A stretch of DNA of 6,677 bases from Sphingomonas sp. UBA1000 (GCA_002291855.1 DBAW01000200.1:1-6677), one strand, 5' to 3'. Positions 1-6,194 are shown, counted from the stretch's first letter. The notes: generated by a model from the sequence alone, not told the origin. Made by a program: numbers and translations.

Positions 1-825
1 GCCGCCGGCGATCAGCGCCACGGTTTCCTCGTCGTTCATCGCCATGCGGCCGAACGTCTCGCGAATGTCGCGGGCGGCGGCGAGCGGGTCCGGATTGCCG
101 TTCGGGCCTTCCGGATTGACGTAGATCAGGCCCATCTGGACGGCCGCCAGCGGATTGGCGAGCTGCCGGTCGCCATGATAGCGGTCGGACGCAAGGAACT
201 TGCGCTCCGGCCCCCAGAACACCTCATCGGCCTCGAAATCGTCCTGCCGGCCGCCTGCGAAACCGAAGGTCTTGAAGCCCATCGATTCCAGCGCGACATT
301 GCCGGTCAGCACCATCAGATCGGCCCAGGACAGGCTGGCGCCATATTTCTTCTTGATCGGCCACAGCAGGCGGCGCGCACGATCGAGATTGACGTTGTCG
401 GGCCAGCTGTTGAGCGGCTCGAACCGCTGCTGCCCGCCGGCCGCGCCGCCGCGCCCGTCGGCGATGCGATAGGTGCCGGCGCTGTGCCACGCCATGCGGA
501 TGAAGAAGGGACCGTAATGGCCGTAATCGGCCGGCCACCAATCCTGCGACTTGGTCATCAGCGCTTCGATGTCGGCCTTGACCGCCTTCAGATCGAGCTT
601 CTGGAACGCCTCGGCATAGCTGAACTGCGCGCCCAGCGGGTTGGACTCAATGCCGTGCTGGCGCAGCGGCCGCAGGTCGAGCCGCTCGGGCCACCAGTCC
701 TTGTTGGTCATGGGCTGGCCCGTCTGGGGCTTGGCGGCCTGTGCGGTGGCGGTCTCGGCCATCGCCGCGACCGGCGTGAACGCCGTCGCCAGCAAGGCGA
801 TCAGCATGGTCTTGGTTGTGCGCAT
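1..825 (-). CDS. katG: Catalase-peroxidase KatG with signal peptide (N-terminal 275 residues; 3' end beyond window)
   Basis: Bifunctional haem enzyme that breaks down hydrogen peroxide by catalase and peroxidase activity. The 275 codons seen are open to the window edge; the family is usually about 720-750 residues, so the C-terminal part lies outside. Distal haem-pocket residues are present in RMAWHSAGTYR (R110, W113, H114). The partners of the Met-Tyr-Trp adduct needed for catalase activity are also present: Y235 in LIYVNPEGPNG and M261 in GRMAMNDEET. The visible part ends at ALIAGG, just before the expected proximal haem His motif. Residues 1-23 look like a Sec signal peptide: RTTK, then a hydrophobic stretch, then A-M-A before ET. 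The start is supported by a GGAGG site 7 bases upstream; the later Met39 has no such site. A periplasmic location is inferred. The gene follows the heparinase-like gene on the same strand, after a probable terminator. Confidence 0.96.
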   Translation of the reverse strand, partial: MRTTKTMLIALLATAFTPVAAMAETATAQAAKPQTGQPMTNKDWWPERLDLRPLRQHGIESNPLGAQFSYAEAFQKLDLKAVKADIEALMTKSQDWWPADYGHYGPFFIRMAWHSAGTYRIADGRGGAAGGQQRFEPLNSWPDNVNLDRARRLLWPIKKKYGASLSWADLMVLTGNVALESMGFKTFGFAGGRQDDFEADEVFWGPERKFLASDRYHGDRQLANPLAAVQMGLIYVNPEGPNGNPDPLAAARDIRETFGRMAMNDEETVALIAGG

Positions 826-928
826 GGATAATCCTCCAGCCTTGGTTGTTTTGGGTCTTGTCGATGGGCTGGAACCGTAACGGCTGCGCGGCGGCCGGGG
901 AAAATCAAAATCTCGGTCAGGATGATCG
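826..928 (-). promoter_or_regulatory. katG leader and presumed promoter region
   Basis: About 100 bases between the probable terminator and the katG start. An A/T patch reads TTTTGATTTT on the minus strand (910-901), in contrast with the GC-rich surroundings. It could be part of a promoter, but I cannot identify a convincing -35/-10 pair or an OxyR-type site by eye. The 9-base word ACAACCAAG (minus strand) occurs at 849-841 and again at 819-811, on either side of the ribosome binding site. Confidence 0.35.
833..837 (-). promoter_or_regulatory. Ribosome binding site of katG
   Basis: On the minus strand GGAGG stands 7 bases before the ATG at 825-823. It is a strong Shine-Dalgarno match and decides the start that includes the signal peptide over the internal Met39 codon. 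Confidence 0.8.
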
Positions 929-952
929 AAAACGCCGCAGCTGAAAGCGGCG
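929..952 (-). terminator. Probable intrinsic terminator after the heparinase-like gene
   Basis: Read on the minus strand, CGCCGC (952-947) pairs with GCGGCG (938-933) around an 8-base loop and is followed directly by TTTT (932-929). It begins 10 bases after the stop codon of the heparinase-like gene. The stem is short and the T run only four bases, so termination may be partial. It suggests that katG is transcribed mainly from its own promoter. Confidence 0.5.
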
Positions 953-961
953 GGAGGCAGA

Positions 962-2689
962 TCAGCCGGCGCGGCGCAGCAGCCAGCTGATGCTCGCCCC
1001 GCCCGCCGGGGCCTCGCCGGTCACGACCAGCTGCTGGCTGGCGCGCGGGCGGGCATCGGCATCGACCCACAGGCTGTCCTCGACCGACAACAGCCCGCCC
1101 TTGGCACGGAATTGCCACAGCGGCCCGCCATCGGGGCGCAGCAGCGCGCCCTGCCCGTCGGCGGTCAGCGTCACCTCGATGCCCGGGGCAAGATGGAACC
1201 GCGCCGCAAATGGCGCCGGGCGGCTGCGGCGGCGGGGCGCGGGAACCAGCATGTCCTCGCCGCGCAGCTCGCGCCCGTCGACGCTCAGCGCCAGCACCCG
1301 CTGGTGCACAAAGCCATAGCGCCGGGCATAACCGTCATGGCTGGCCTCGATCCGGCTGCCGCCCTCCAGCTCCTGCCGGTCGATCTCGACCGCGCCGACG
1401 CCGCGCCCCAGGCTGCCATCGGCATGGATGGCGGTCGAGTTGGCGTCGTTGACGATCAGCGTCGAATGCGCGGCACTGGTGCGCAGCGCCTCGGCCAGCG
1501 CGGGCGGCAGCGTCGCCCCGGCATGGCGCGCGCCGCCGCAGCCGACGATGATCCGATGCGCGCCATCCGACAGCTCGAACGCCAGCGTCGACGCACAGCC
1601 CGCCGCCAGCCGCGTGACCGGCGGCGGCGCGGCGTCGATGGTGACGACGGTCGCGCCGCCGGCCAGCCGCTGATAGCCCCAGTCGGGCGCCTGCCGCAGC
1701 GGCCGGGCGCGCACGCCCGAGGCCGCGATCAGCGGCGCGATCCGATCCTCGCCCAGCGGCTGCCCGCCCTGCCAGCCGGCCAGCGCACCATCGCCGTGCA
1801 TGACGCCCAGCAGCGCCGGCACCGCGCGCGCCAGCACCGTTTCCACCGCCGGCAGCACCGGTTCGCGGCGCACATCATAAACGGCGCGCAACAGGCTGAG
1901 GATCGCGATCCCGTCCATCAGCCCGGCGGGCGAGCGGCAGATGGTGCCGCCATCCTCGAAAAAGGCGGTCGACAGCGCGCGCGTCAGCCCGGCTTCGCCG
2001 AACATGCGGCGCGGCTCGCCGCCCGGCAGCAACAGGCCGGCGGCGACGATCCCCGCCCAGGCCGCGACCCGGTCCACCCCCTCGGGCACGCGGTCGGCCG
2101 CGCGGTCGAGATGGCGAGCGCCGCGCGCCAGCCCGTTGAGCACCGCCGAGCGGTAGATCAGGTCGTTGCTCGACAGGATGAGCGGCGCATGCGCGGTCCA
2201 GAACAGGATCCGCCGTCCCCAGAGCGGGCAGGCCCAGGCCGGGCCGCCGATCGTCTCGCCATGCGCGGCCAGCCATTTGCGCATGATCGCTTCGGCCACC
2301 GGCGCGCCCTCGGCACGGGTGGCGACGCTCGACAGGTCGCGCAGCCACTGAAAGCCGTGCAGATAGTCATACAGCCCCGGCGACACCGACAGGGTGGCGA
2401 AATCCAGATCGGCGAGCGCCAGCGTCTCGCCGCGCCAGCTGATCCGCCCGGCGAGCAGCGCCCGGCCGGCGACGACATCGCCGAAGATCGGATCTTCGGG
2501 GACCGCCAGCAGCTTGAGCGGGAAACGCCCCTTGAGCCGCATCTTGTGCAGCGGGGTCCGCCAGGTGAGCAGGTGCAGCCGGTTGGCCAGACGCTGCGCC
2601 AGCGACGCGCCGCGATCATCGTCGAGGCGGATAAGGCGTTTGCCTTCCTCGATCCCGTCGGCGGCGGCGAGGCGCGGATGCTCGGTCAT
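962..2689 (-). CDS. Heparinase II/III family protein, 575 residues, no signal peptide
   Basis: Putative polysaccharide lyase-like protein of the heparinase II/III family; substrate unknown. The N-terminal half (about residues 30-300) is helix-rich, as in the alpha/alpha toroid of this family, and has a DGG...RSP motif at 246-254. The C-terminal half (about 335-570) resembles the beta-sandwich domain, with the conserved stretch TSAAHSTLIVND (404-415, H408) and a final QFRAKGGLLSVEDS segment. The ATG at 2689 is chosen because it overlaps the rpe stop as ATGA. The reading frame stays open upstream to 3427, but that part lies opposite the rpe coding frame and is not credible as protein. The N-terminus (TEHPRLAAADGIEEGKR) has no signal peptide, which is unusual for an enzyme acting on outside polysaccharide. 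It may act on a cytoplasmic substrate or have another role. Family assignment is fairly sure; activity is not. From memory, genes of this type sit beside rpe in other alphaproteobacteria. Confidence 0.88.
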   Translation of the reverse strand: MTEHPRLAAADGIEEGKRLIRLDDDRGASLAQRLANRLHLLTWRTPLHKMRLKGRFPLKLLAVPEDPIFGDVVAGRALLAGRISWRGETLALADLDFATLSVSPGLYDYLHGFQWLRDLSSVATRAEGAPVAEAIMRKWLAAHGETIGGPAWACPLWGRRILFWTAHAPLILSSNDLIYRSAVLNGLARGARHLDRAADRVPEGVDRVAAWAGIVAAGLLLPGGEPRRMFGEAGLTRALSTAFFEDGGTICRSPAGLMDGIAILSLLRAVYDVRREPVLPAVETVLARAVPALLGVMHGDGALAGWQGGQPLGEDRIAPLIAASGVRARPLRQAPDWGYQRLAGGATVVTIDAAPPPVTRLAAGCASTLAFELSDGAHRIIVGCGGARHAGATLPPALAEALRTSAAHSTLIVNDANSTAIHADGSLGRGVGAVEIDRQELEGGSRIEASHDGYARRYGFVHQRVLALSVDGRELRGEDMLVPAPRRRSRPAPFAARFHLAPGIEVTLTADGQGALLRPDGGPLWQFRAKGGLLSVEDSLWVDADARPRASQQLVVTGEAPAGGASISWLLRRAG

Positions 2690-3348
2690 CCGCCGCGCAG
2701 CGCCTCGATATTGGCGGCATAGGCATCCGGCCCGCCGCGGAAGGTCGCGGTTCCCGCCACCAGCACATCGGCCCCGGCGGCGATGGCGCGCGGCGCGGTG
2801 TCGCGGTCGATGCCGCCATCGACCTCGAGATGGATGGACTTGCCGATGCGGTCGATCTGCTTGCGGATCGCCTCGATCTTGCGCAGCTGGCTGTCGATGA
2901 AGCTCTGCCCGCCAAAGCCGGGATTGACGCTCATCACCAGCACCAGATCGACCTCTTCGAGCACATAGTCGAGCATCTTGGCGGGCGTCGCGGGATTGAG
3001 CGACACCCCCGCCTTGCGCCCCAGCGCCTTGATGCGCTGGATCGTGCGGTGCAGATGCGGCCCGGCCTCGGGATGGACGGTGATGATATCGGCCCCGGCC
3101 TCGGCAAATGCCTCCAGATAGGGATCGACCGGCGAAATCATCAGATGCACGTCGAACGGCTTGGCCGTGTGCGGCCTGAGCGCCTTCACCACCGCCGGGC
3201 CGATGGTGATGTTGGGCACGAAATGGCCGTCCATCACATCGACATGGATCCAGTCCGCGCCCGCCGAATCGATGGCCCGCACCTCTTCGCCCAGACGGGC
3301 GAAATCGGCGGACAGGATCGACGGCGCGATGCGGACAGGATGGGTCAT
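2686..3348 (-). CDS. rpe: Ribulose-phosphate 3-epimerase
   Basis: Cytoplasmic TIM-barrel enzyme that interconverts ribulose 5-phosphate and xylulose 5-phosphate in the pentose phosphate pathway. The 220-residue product has the normal family length. It begins with the strand APSILSADF (S10) and has HVDVMDGHFVPNITIG with H35 and D37, DVHLM with H68, MSVNPGFGGQSF (139-150), and EVDGGI with D177. H35, D37, H68 and D177 are the expected metal ligands, and D37 and D177 the expected acid/base pair. AGTATFRG near the end matches the phosphate-binding loop. The ATG at 3348 is preceded only by a weak purine stretch (AGAGAAA). The stop overlaps the start of the heparinase-like gene, so the two are probably one transcript with coupled translation. 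The gene is divergent from hisC. Confidence 0.97.
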   Translation of the reverse strand: MTHPVRIAPSILSADFARLGEEVRAIDSAGADWIHVDVMDGHFVPNITIGPAVVKALRPHTAKPFDVHLMISPVDPYLEAFAEAGADIITVHPEAGPHLHRTIQRIKALGRKAGVSLNPATPAKMLDYVLEEVDLVLVMSVNPGFGGQSFIDSQLRKIEAIRKQIDRIGKSIHLEVDGGIDRDTAPRAIAAGADVLVAGTATFRGGPDAYAANIEALRGG

Positions 3349-3463
3349 TGGGCGGTTTCTCTAGGATGTGCCTCGCGCGCGTGCAACGCCCGTGCGGAAG
3401 AGAGTTGTGGATAGCGCCGCGCGCCATTGCGGGCCTGCCGCCAACGGCCTAAGGGGCCGCGCC
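3349..3463. promoter_or_regulatory. Divergent promoter region between rpe and hisC
   Basis: A 115-bp gap separates the divergent rpe and hisC starts, so promoters for both units should lie here or reach into the coding ends. I see no clear -35/-10 pair, attenuator, T-box or other riboswitch. The hisC frame is open through part of this gap from an ATG at 3368, but the start at 3464 is better supported. Confidence 0.4.
3451..3456 (+). promoter_or_regulatory. Ribosome binding site of hisC
   Basis: AAGGGG stands 7 bases before the ATG at 3464. It favours this start over the upstream in-frame ATG at 3368, which would add 32 arginine- and alanine-rich residues not typical of HisC. Confidence 0.65.
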
Positions 3464-4576
3464 ATGGATCACGCAACGTCACAGGCCCCGGTCGCCAAGG
3501 ACTGGATCATGCAGATCGCGCCGTATGTCCCCGGGCGCGCCACCACCGATGACGGCCGCAAGGTCGCCAAATTGTCGTCGAACGAAAACCCGCTCGGCAC
3601 CAGCGCGGCGGCGCGCACGGCCTATCAGTCGGCGGCCGACAGTCTGGAACGCTATCCCGATGCGGGCGCGGCGATGGTGCGCGAGGCGATTGCCGCCAAA
3701 TATGGCCTTGATCCGGCGCGGGTCATCTATGGCAATGGCTCGGACGAGGTGCTGCATCTGGCCGCCGGCGCGTTTGCCGGGCCGGGCGACGAGGTGATTT
3801 TCGTCCGCTACGGCTTTGCGGTGTACGAGATTGCAGCGCGGCGCGTCGGCGCGACGCCGGTGATCGCGCCCGACCGCGATTATGCGACCGATGTCGATGC
3901 GATCCTGGCGGCGGTGACCCCGCGCACCCGCATCGTCTACATCGCCAACCCCAACAACCCGACCGGCACCTACACCCCGCGCGCCGAAATCGAACGGCTG
4001 CATGCCGGGCTGCCGCCGCACGTGCTGCTGGTGCTCGACCATGCCTATGCCGAATATCTGGGCGCGGGCGAAGACGATGGCGGCATGGAACTGGCGCAGA
4101 CCGCGCCCAACGTGCTGATCACGCGCACCTTTTCCAAGATCCACGGGCTGGCGGCGGAACGGCTGGGCTGGGGCTATGGCGCGGCGCCGCTGATCGAGGC
4201 GATGCACCGCATCCGCCTGCCGTTCAACATGACCATCGGCGGTCAGCGCGCGGCGGTGGCGGCACTGGCCGACGATGCGTTCGTCGCCACCAGCCGCGAT
4301 CACAATGCCAAATGGCGGAGCTGGTTCGAAGGCGAGATCGCGGCGCTGGGCAACAAGGGGCTGCGCGCCATTCCGTCGCGCGCCAACTTCGTGCTGGTGA
4401 TGTTCGAAGGCGCGCTCACCGCCGAACAGGCGTATCGCGGGCTGATGGATGCCGGCTACATCACCCGCTGGCTGCCCGGCCAGGGGCTGGGCAACGGGCT
4501 GCGCATCTCGATCGGCACGGCCGATGAAATGCAGGGCGTGGCCGCCGCGCTCAGGGCGCTGGCCGAACGGGCCTGA
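3464..4576 (+). CDS. hisC: Histidinol-phosphate aminotransferase (imidazole acetol phosphate aminotransferase)
   Basis: Fold-type I PLP aminotransferase of 370 residues, close to the usual HisC length. It transfers an amino group between glutamate and imidazole acetol phosphate in histidine synthesis; some family members also act on aromatic keto acids. Motifs in order are KLSSNENPLG (37-45), LERYPD (61-66), YGNGSDEVL (89-97, PLP phosphate loop), ANPNNPTGT (161-169, with the expected PLP-ring Asn), LDHAYAEY (D192, Y195), FSKIHGLAAERLG with the PLP lysine K225 and R233, and GLRISIG with R347, the likely substrate-carboxylate arginine. The stop overlaps the next start as TGATG, so translation is probably coupled to the cyclohexadienyl dehydrogenase. 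That pairing suggests a role in tyrosine or phenylalanine transamination as well. No other his genes lie in the window. Confidence 0.95.
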   Translation: MDHATSQAPVAKDWIMQIAPYVPGRATTDDGRKVAKLSSNENPLGTSAAARTAYQSAADSLERYPDAGAAMVREAIAAKYGLDPARVIYGNGSDEVLHLAAGAFAGPGDEVIFVRYGFAVYEIAARRVGATPVIAPDRDYATDVDAILAAVTPRTRIVYIANPNNPTGTYTPRAEIERLHAGLPPHVLLVLDHAYAEYLGAGEDDGGMELAQTAPNVLITRTFSKIHGLAAERLGWGYGAAPLIEAMHRIRLPFNMTIGGQRAAVAALADDAFVATSRDHNAKWRSWFEGEIAALGNKGLRAIPSRANFVLVMFEGALTAEQAYRGLMDAGYITRWLPGQGLGNGLRISIGTADEMQGVAAALRALAERA

Positions 4577-5484
4577 TGCTGCCGTTCAGCCGCGTCTCGA
4601 TCATCGGGCTGGGCCTGATCGGCTCGTCCATCGCCCGGGCGGTGCGCCAGCACATGCCCGGCGTGCAGCTGGCCGGGCATGACGCCGACCCGGCGGTGCG
4701 CGAGACGGCGCGCGCGCTCAACCTGTGCGACGACATTGCCGATCATGCCGGGGCCGCCGTCACCGATGCCGATCTGGTCATCCTGTGCGTGCCGGTGGGG
4801 GCAATCGGCGCGGTGGCCGAACTGATCGCGCCCGACCTGCCGGCCGATGCCATCGTGTCCGATGTCGGCTCGTCCAAGGCGAGCGTCGCCGCGGCGCTGG
4901 GCGCGGTGATCCCGGCGCGGCAGATCGTCCCCGCCCACCCGGTCGCGGGCACCGAGAACAGCGGGCCGGAGGCAGGCTTTGCCAGCCTGTTTCATGGCCG
5001 CTGGTGCATCCTGACCCCGGTCGAAGGCGGCGATCCCGTCGCCGCTGCCCGGCTGCAGGCGTTCTGGGAAAGGCTGGGTGCCGAGGTCGATCAGATGACG
5101 CCCGAACATCATGATCTGGTGCTCGCCGTCACGTCGCATCTGCCGCACCTGATCGCCTACACGATCGTCGGCACCGCATCCGACCTTGAAACCGTCACCC
5201 GGTCCGAAGTGATCAAATATTCGGCCGGCGGCTTTCGCGATTTCACCCGCATCGCCGCGTCCGACCCGACCATGTGGCGCGACGTGTTCCTTGCCAACCG
5301 CGAGGCGGTGCTCGACATGCTCCAGCGGTTCAGCGAGGATCTGTCGGCGCTCCAGCGCGCGATCCGCTGGGGCGATGGCGACATGCTGTTCGACCTGTTC
5401 ACCCGCACCCGCGCGATCCGGCGCGGCATCATCGAACAGGGGCAGGACGACGCCCGCCCCGATTTCGGCCGCGCGCACGATTAG
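4576..5484 (+). CDS. tyrC: Prephenate/arogenate (cyclohexadienyl) dehydrogenase, TyrA family
   Basis: Oxidative decarboxylation of prephenate and/or arogenate, the last dedicated part of tyrosine synthesis; cytoplasmic. The 302-residue protein starts with a Rossmann nucleotide-binding loop, GLGLIGSS (11-18). H35-D36 at the end of the second strand favours NAD, though this is not decisive. The catalytic-domain motif AHPVAGTENSG (120-130) holds the expected catalytic H121. TSHLPHLIAY (186-195) and SAGGFRDFTRIAASDPTMW (216-234) complete the helical dimerisation domain. There is no C-terminal ACT domain, so allosteric inhibition through such a domain is not expected. This resembles the short tyrC-type enzyme described from Zymomonas. 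The ATG shares its A with the hisC TGA stop. Whether prephenate or arogenate is preferred cannot be read from the sequence. Confidence 0.94.
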   Translation: MLPFSRVSIIGLGLIGSSIARAVRQHMPGVQLAGHDADPAVRETARALNLCDDIADHAGAAVTDADLVILCVPVGAIGAVAELIAPDLPADAIVSDVGSSKASVAAALGAVIPARQIVPAHPVAGTENSGPEAGFASLFHGRWCILTPVEGGDPVAAARLQAFWERLGAEVDQMTPEHHDLVLAVTSHLPHLIAYTIVGTASDLETVTRSEVIKYSAGGFRDFTRIAASDPTMWRDVFLANREAVLDMLQRFSEDLSALQRAIRWGDGDMLFDLFTRTRAIRRGIIEQGQDDARPDFGRAHD

Positions 5485-5488
5485 CTTG

Positions 5489-5504
5489 TGCGGCTTTCGC
5501 CGCA
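5489..5504 (+). other. Small hairpin just after tyrC stop
   Basis: TGCGGC (5489-5494) and GCCGCA (5499-5504) form a 6-bp stem with a TTTC loop, starting 5 bases after the tyrC stop. No T run follows, so it is not a classical terminator. It may stabilise the 3' end of the mRNA or act with the larger palindrome next to it. Confidence 0.4.
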
Positions 5505-5510
5505 GGGGCT

Positions 5511-5588
5511 GCACCGGCCCGCTCCCCCACCCGGCCTCCCCACGGCAGGATATGCTATGGGAGGCCGGGTGGGGGAGCGGGCCGGTGC
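5511..5588. repeat. Perfect 30-bp inverted repeat with 18-base loop
   Basis: The arm 5511-5540 (starting GCACCGGCCC) and the arm 5559-5588 (ending GGGCCGGTGC) are exact reverse complements over all 30 bases. The loop 5541-5558 is relatively A/T-rich. The structure lies in the gap between the converging tyrC and membrane-protein genes, so it could stop transcription from both sides. Lack of a T run means it is not a standard intrinsic terminator. The length and exactness of the arms suggest recent formation or selection, or a dispersed palindromic element; only one copy is in the window. Confidence 0.9.
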
Positions 5589-5599
5589 CGCGACCACGC

Positions 5600-5636
5600 A
5601 AAGCACCCTGGTGCCGCCCGTGTGGCGGAAGCCGCC
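5600..5636 (-). terminator. Weak hairpins downstream of the membrane-protein gene
   Basis: On the minus strand, after the stop at 5668, GGCGG-CTT-CCGCC (5636-5624) and then GCACC-AG-GGTGC (5614-5603) can fold, the second followed by TTT. The stems are only 5 bp with tight loops, so this is a weak terminator candidate. The larger palindrome beyond it would support it. Confidence 0.25.
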
Positions 5637-5667
5637 CTGAAAACGCGTTCTTCCAAGACAACGGCGA

Positions 5668-6090
5668 TCAACGCCCAGCCAACACCCCTGACCGCCAGAC
5701 CGGCAGCAGATAGCCGGCCGTCAACACCGCGTTCGACACGGCGTTGAGACCAAAGCCGGTCAGGATCGACAGCCCCGAATCGACGACGAACCAGATCAGG
5801 ATCGCGCCGGTCAGCCGCCGCCATGTGCCCGCCCCGTCCGGCCCGGCGCGCAGCGCCGCACCGATGGTCGCCGCCATGGTCAGCCCCCAGCCGATGGTGA
5901 GCGCGCCCATCAGCCCGGTTGCAAAGCGCAGCGCCGGGGTGAACGCGGCCGGCTGGGTGGGATTGAGCAGCTCATAGAGCAGATCGACGGGCGCATCGGT
6001 CGCCGGATGCGCGCCCGAGGCGAGCACGACGCCGAACATCACCACCGCCGCACACCAGACCGCCAGCCATTTCTTCCAGAACCCGGTCAT
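5668..6090 (-). CDS. Small four-helix integral membrane protein, function unknown
   Basis: I do not recognise this 140-residue protein. It shows four likely membrane segments at about 8-26, 55-79, 93-112 and 117-132. The first follows a basic N-terminus (FWKKW), and the first loop carries HPATDAPVDLLYELL. Single charged or polar residues inside or beside the helices (D104, N116, N120) could matter for function. The ATG at 6090 is preferred over one at 6111 because AGGGAG stands 8 bases before it, whereas the upstream ATG would place that site inside the coding region. The gene is divergent from a TetR-type regulator, and two operator-like palindromes stand directly upstream. It is therefore probably repressed by that regulator and induced by an unknown ligand. 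A role in export, membrane stress or sensing would be a guess. No Pfam family could be named with confidence. Confidence 0.82.
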   Translation of the reverse strand: MTGFWKKWLAVWCAAVVMFGVVLASGAHPATDAPVDLLYELLNPTQPAAFTPALRFATGLMGALTIGWGLTMAATIGAALRAGPDGAGTWRRLTGAILIWFVVDSGLSILTGFGLNAVSNAVLTAGYLLPVWRSGVLAGR

Positions 6091-6098
6091 CGGACATT

Positions 6099-6104
6099 CT
6101 CCCT
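6099..6104 (-). promoter_or_regulatory. Ribosome binding site of the membrane-protein gene
   Basis: AGGGAG on the minus strand, 8 bases before the ATG at 6090. It decides the start in favour of the MTGFWKKW N-terminus. Confidence 0.65.
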
Positions 6105-6111
6105 GCGCCAA

Positions 6112-6131
6112 TATGTAGCGACTGCTACATA
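6112..6131. promoter_or_regulatory. Palindromic operator 1 (probable TetR-type site)
   Basis: TATGTAGC (6112-6119) and GCTACATA (6124-6131) are perfect 8-base inverted arms around GACT. It lies 22 bp upstream of the membrane-protein start, just beyond that gene's ribosome binding site. A bound repressor would therefore block its promoter or early transcript. Binding by the adjacent TetR-type protein is inferred from position and symmetry. Confidence 0.75.
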
Positions 6132-6137
6132 GCAGAA

Positions 6138-6155
6138 TATGTAGCGACCGCTACA
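6138..6155. promoter_or_regulatory. Palindromic operator 2 (probable TetR-type site)
   Basis: TGTAGC (6140-6145) and GCTACA (6150-6155) pair around GACC. The left side also keeps the TA of operator 1, while the right arm is followed by GC, so the outer match is imperfect. Its centre is 26 bp from that of operator 1, and ATATGTAGCGAC is repeated exactly at 6111-6122 and 6137-6148. It lies about 40 bp before the regulator's start, suggesting autorepression. Confidence 0.7.
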
Positions 6156-6194
6156 GCAATTCTGCGCTATGGCCGGTGCGGTGGACAAGATGCG

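Noticed and set aside
175..831. Open frame of 218 codons on the plus strand at the left edge
   Set aside because: It is antisense to katG, whose catalytic residues are all visible on the minus strand.
1112..2722. Long open frame of 536 codons on the plus strand opposite the heparinase-like gene
   Set aside because: Its translation is Arg/Gln/Ala-rich with no recognisable motif; such antisense frames are common in very GC-rich DNA.
2690..3427. N-terminal extension of the heparinase-like frame, giving an 821-residue protein
   Set aside because: The extra part lies in another frame of the well-supported rpe gene, has low-complexity Arg/Gly/Ala composition, and the ATGA start at 2689 fits the family length.
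3368..3463. Upstream in-frame start for hisC adding 32 residues
   Set aside because: The extra residues are unlike HisC N-termini, and AAGGGG is correctly placed for the start at 3464.
3479..4303. Open frame of 274 codons on the minus strand opposite hisC
   Set aside because: It is a compositional shadow of hisC, rich in Arg, Gly and His without domain motifs.
5511..5588. Palindrome as an insertion-sequence end or transposon remnant
   Set aside because: No transposase fragment or flanking target duplication was seen; it is kept as a repeat of unknown kind.
4456..5661. Open frame of 401 codons on the minus strand opposite tyrC
   Set aside because: It is antisense to a clear gene, reads through the palindrome, and has no family features.
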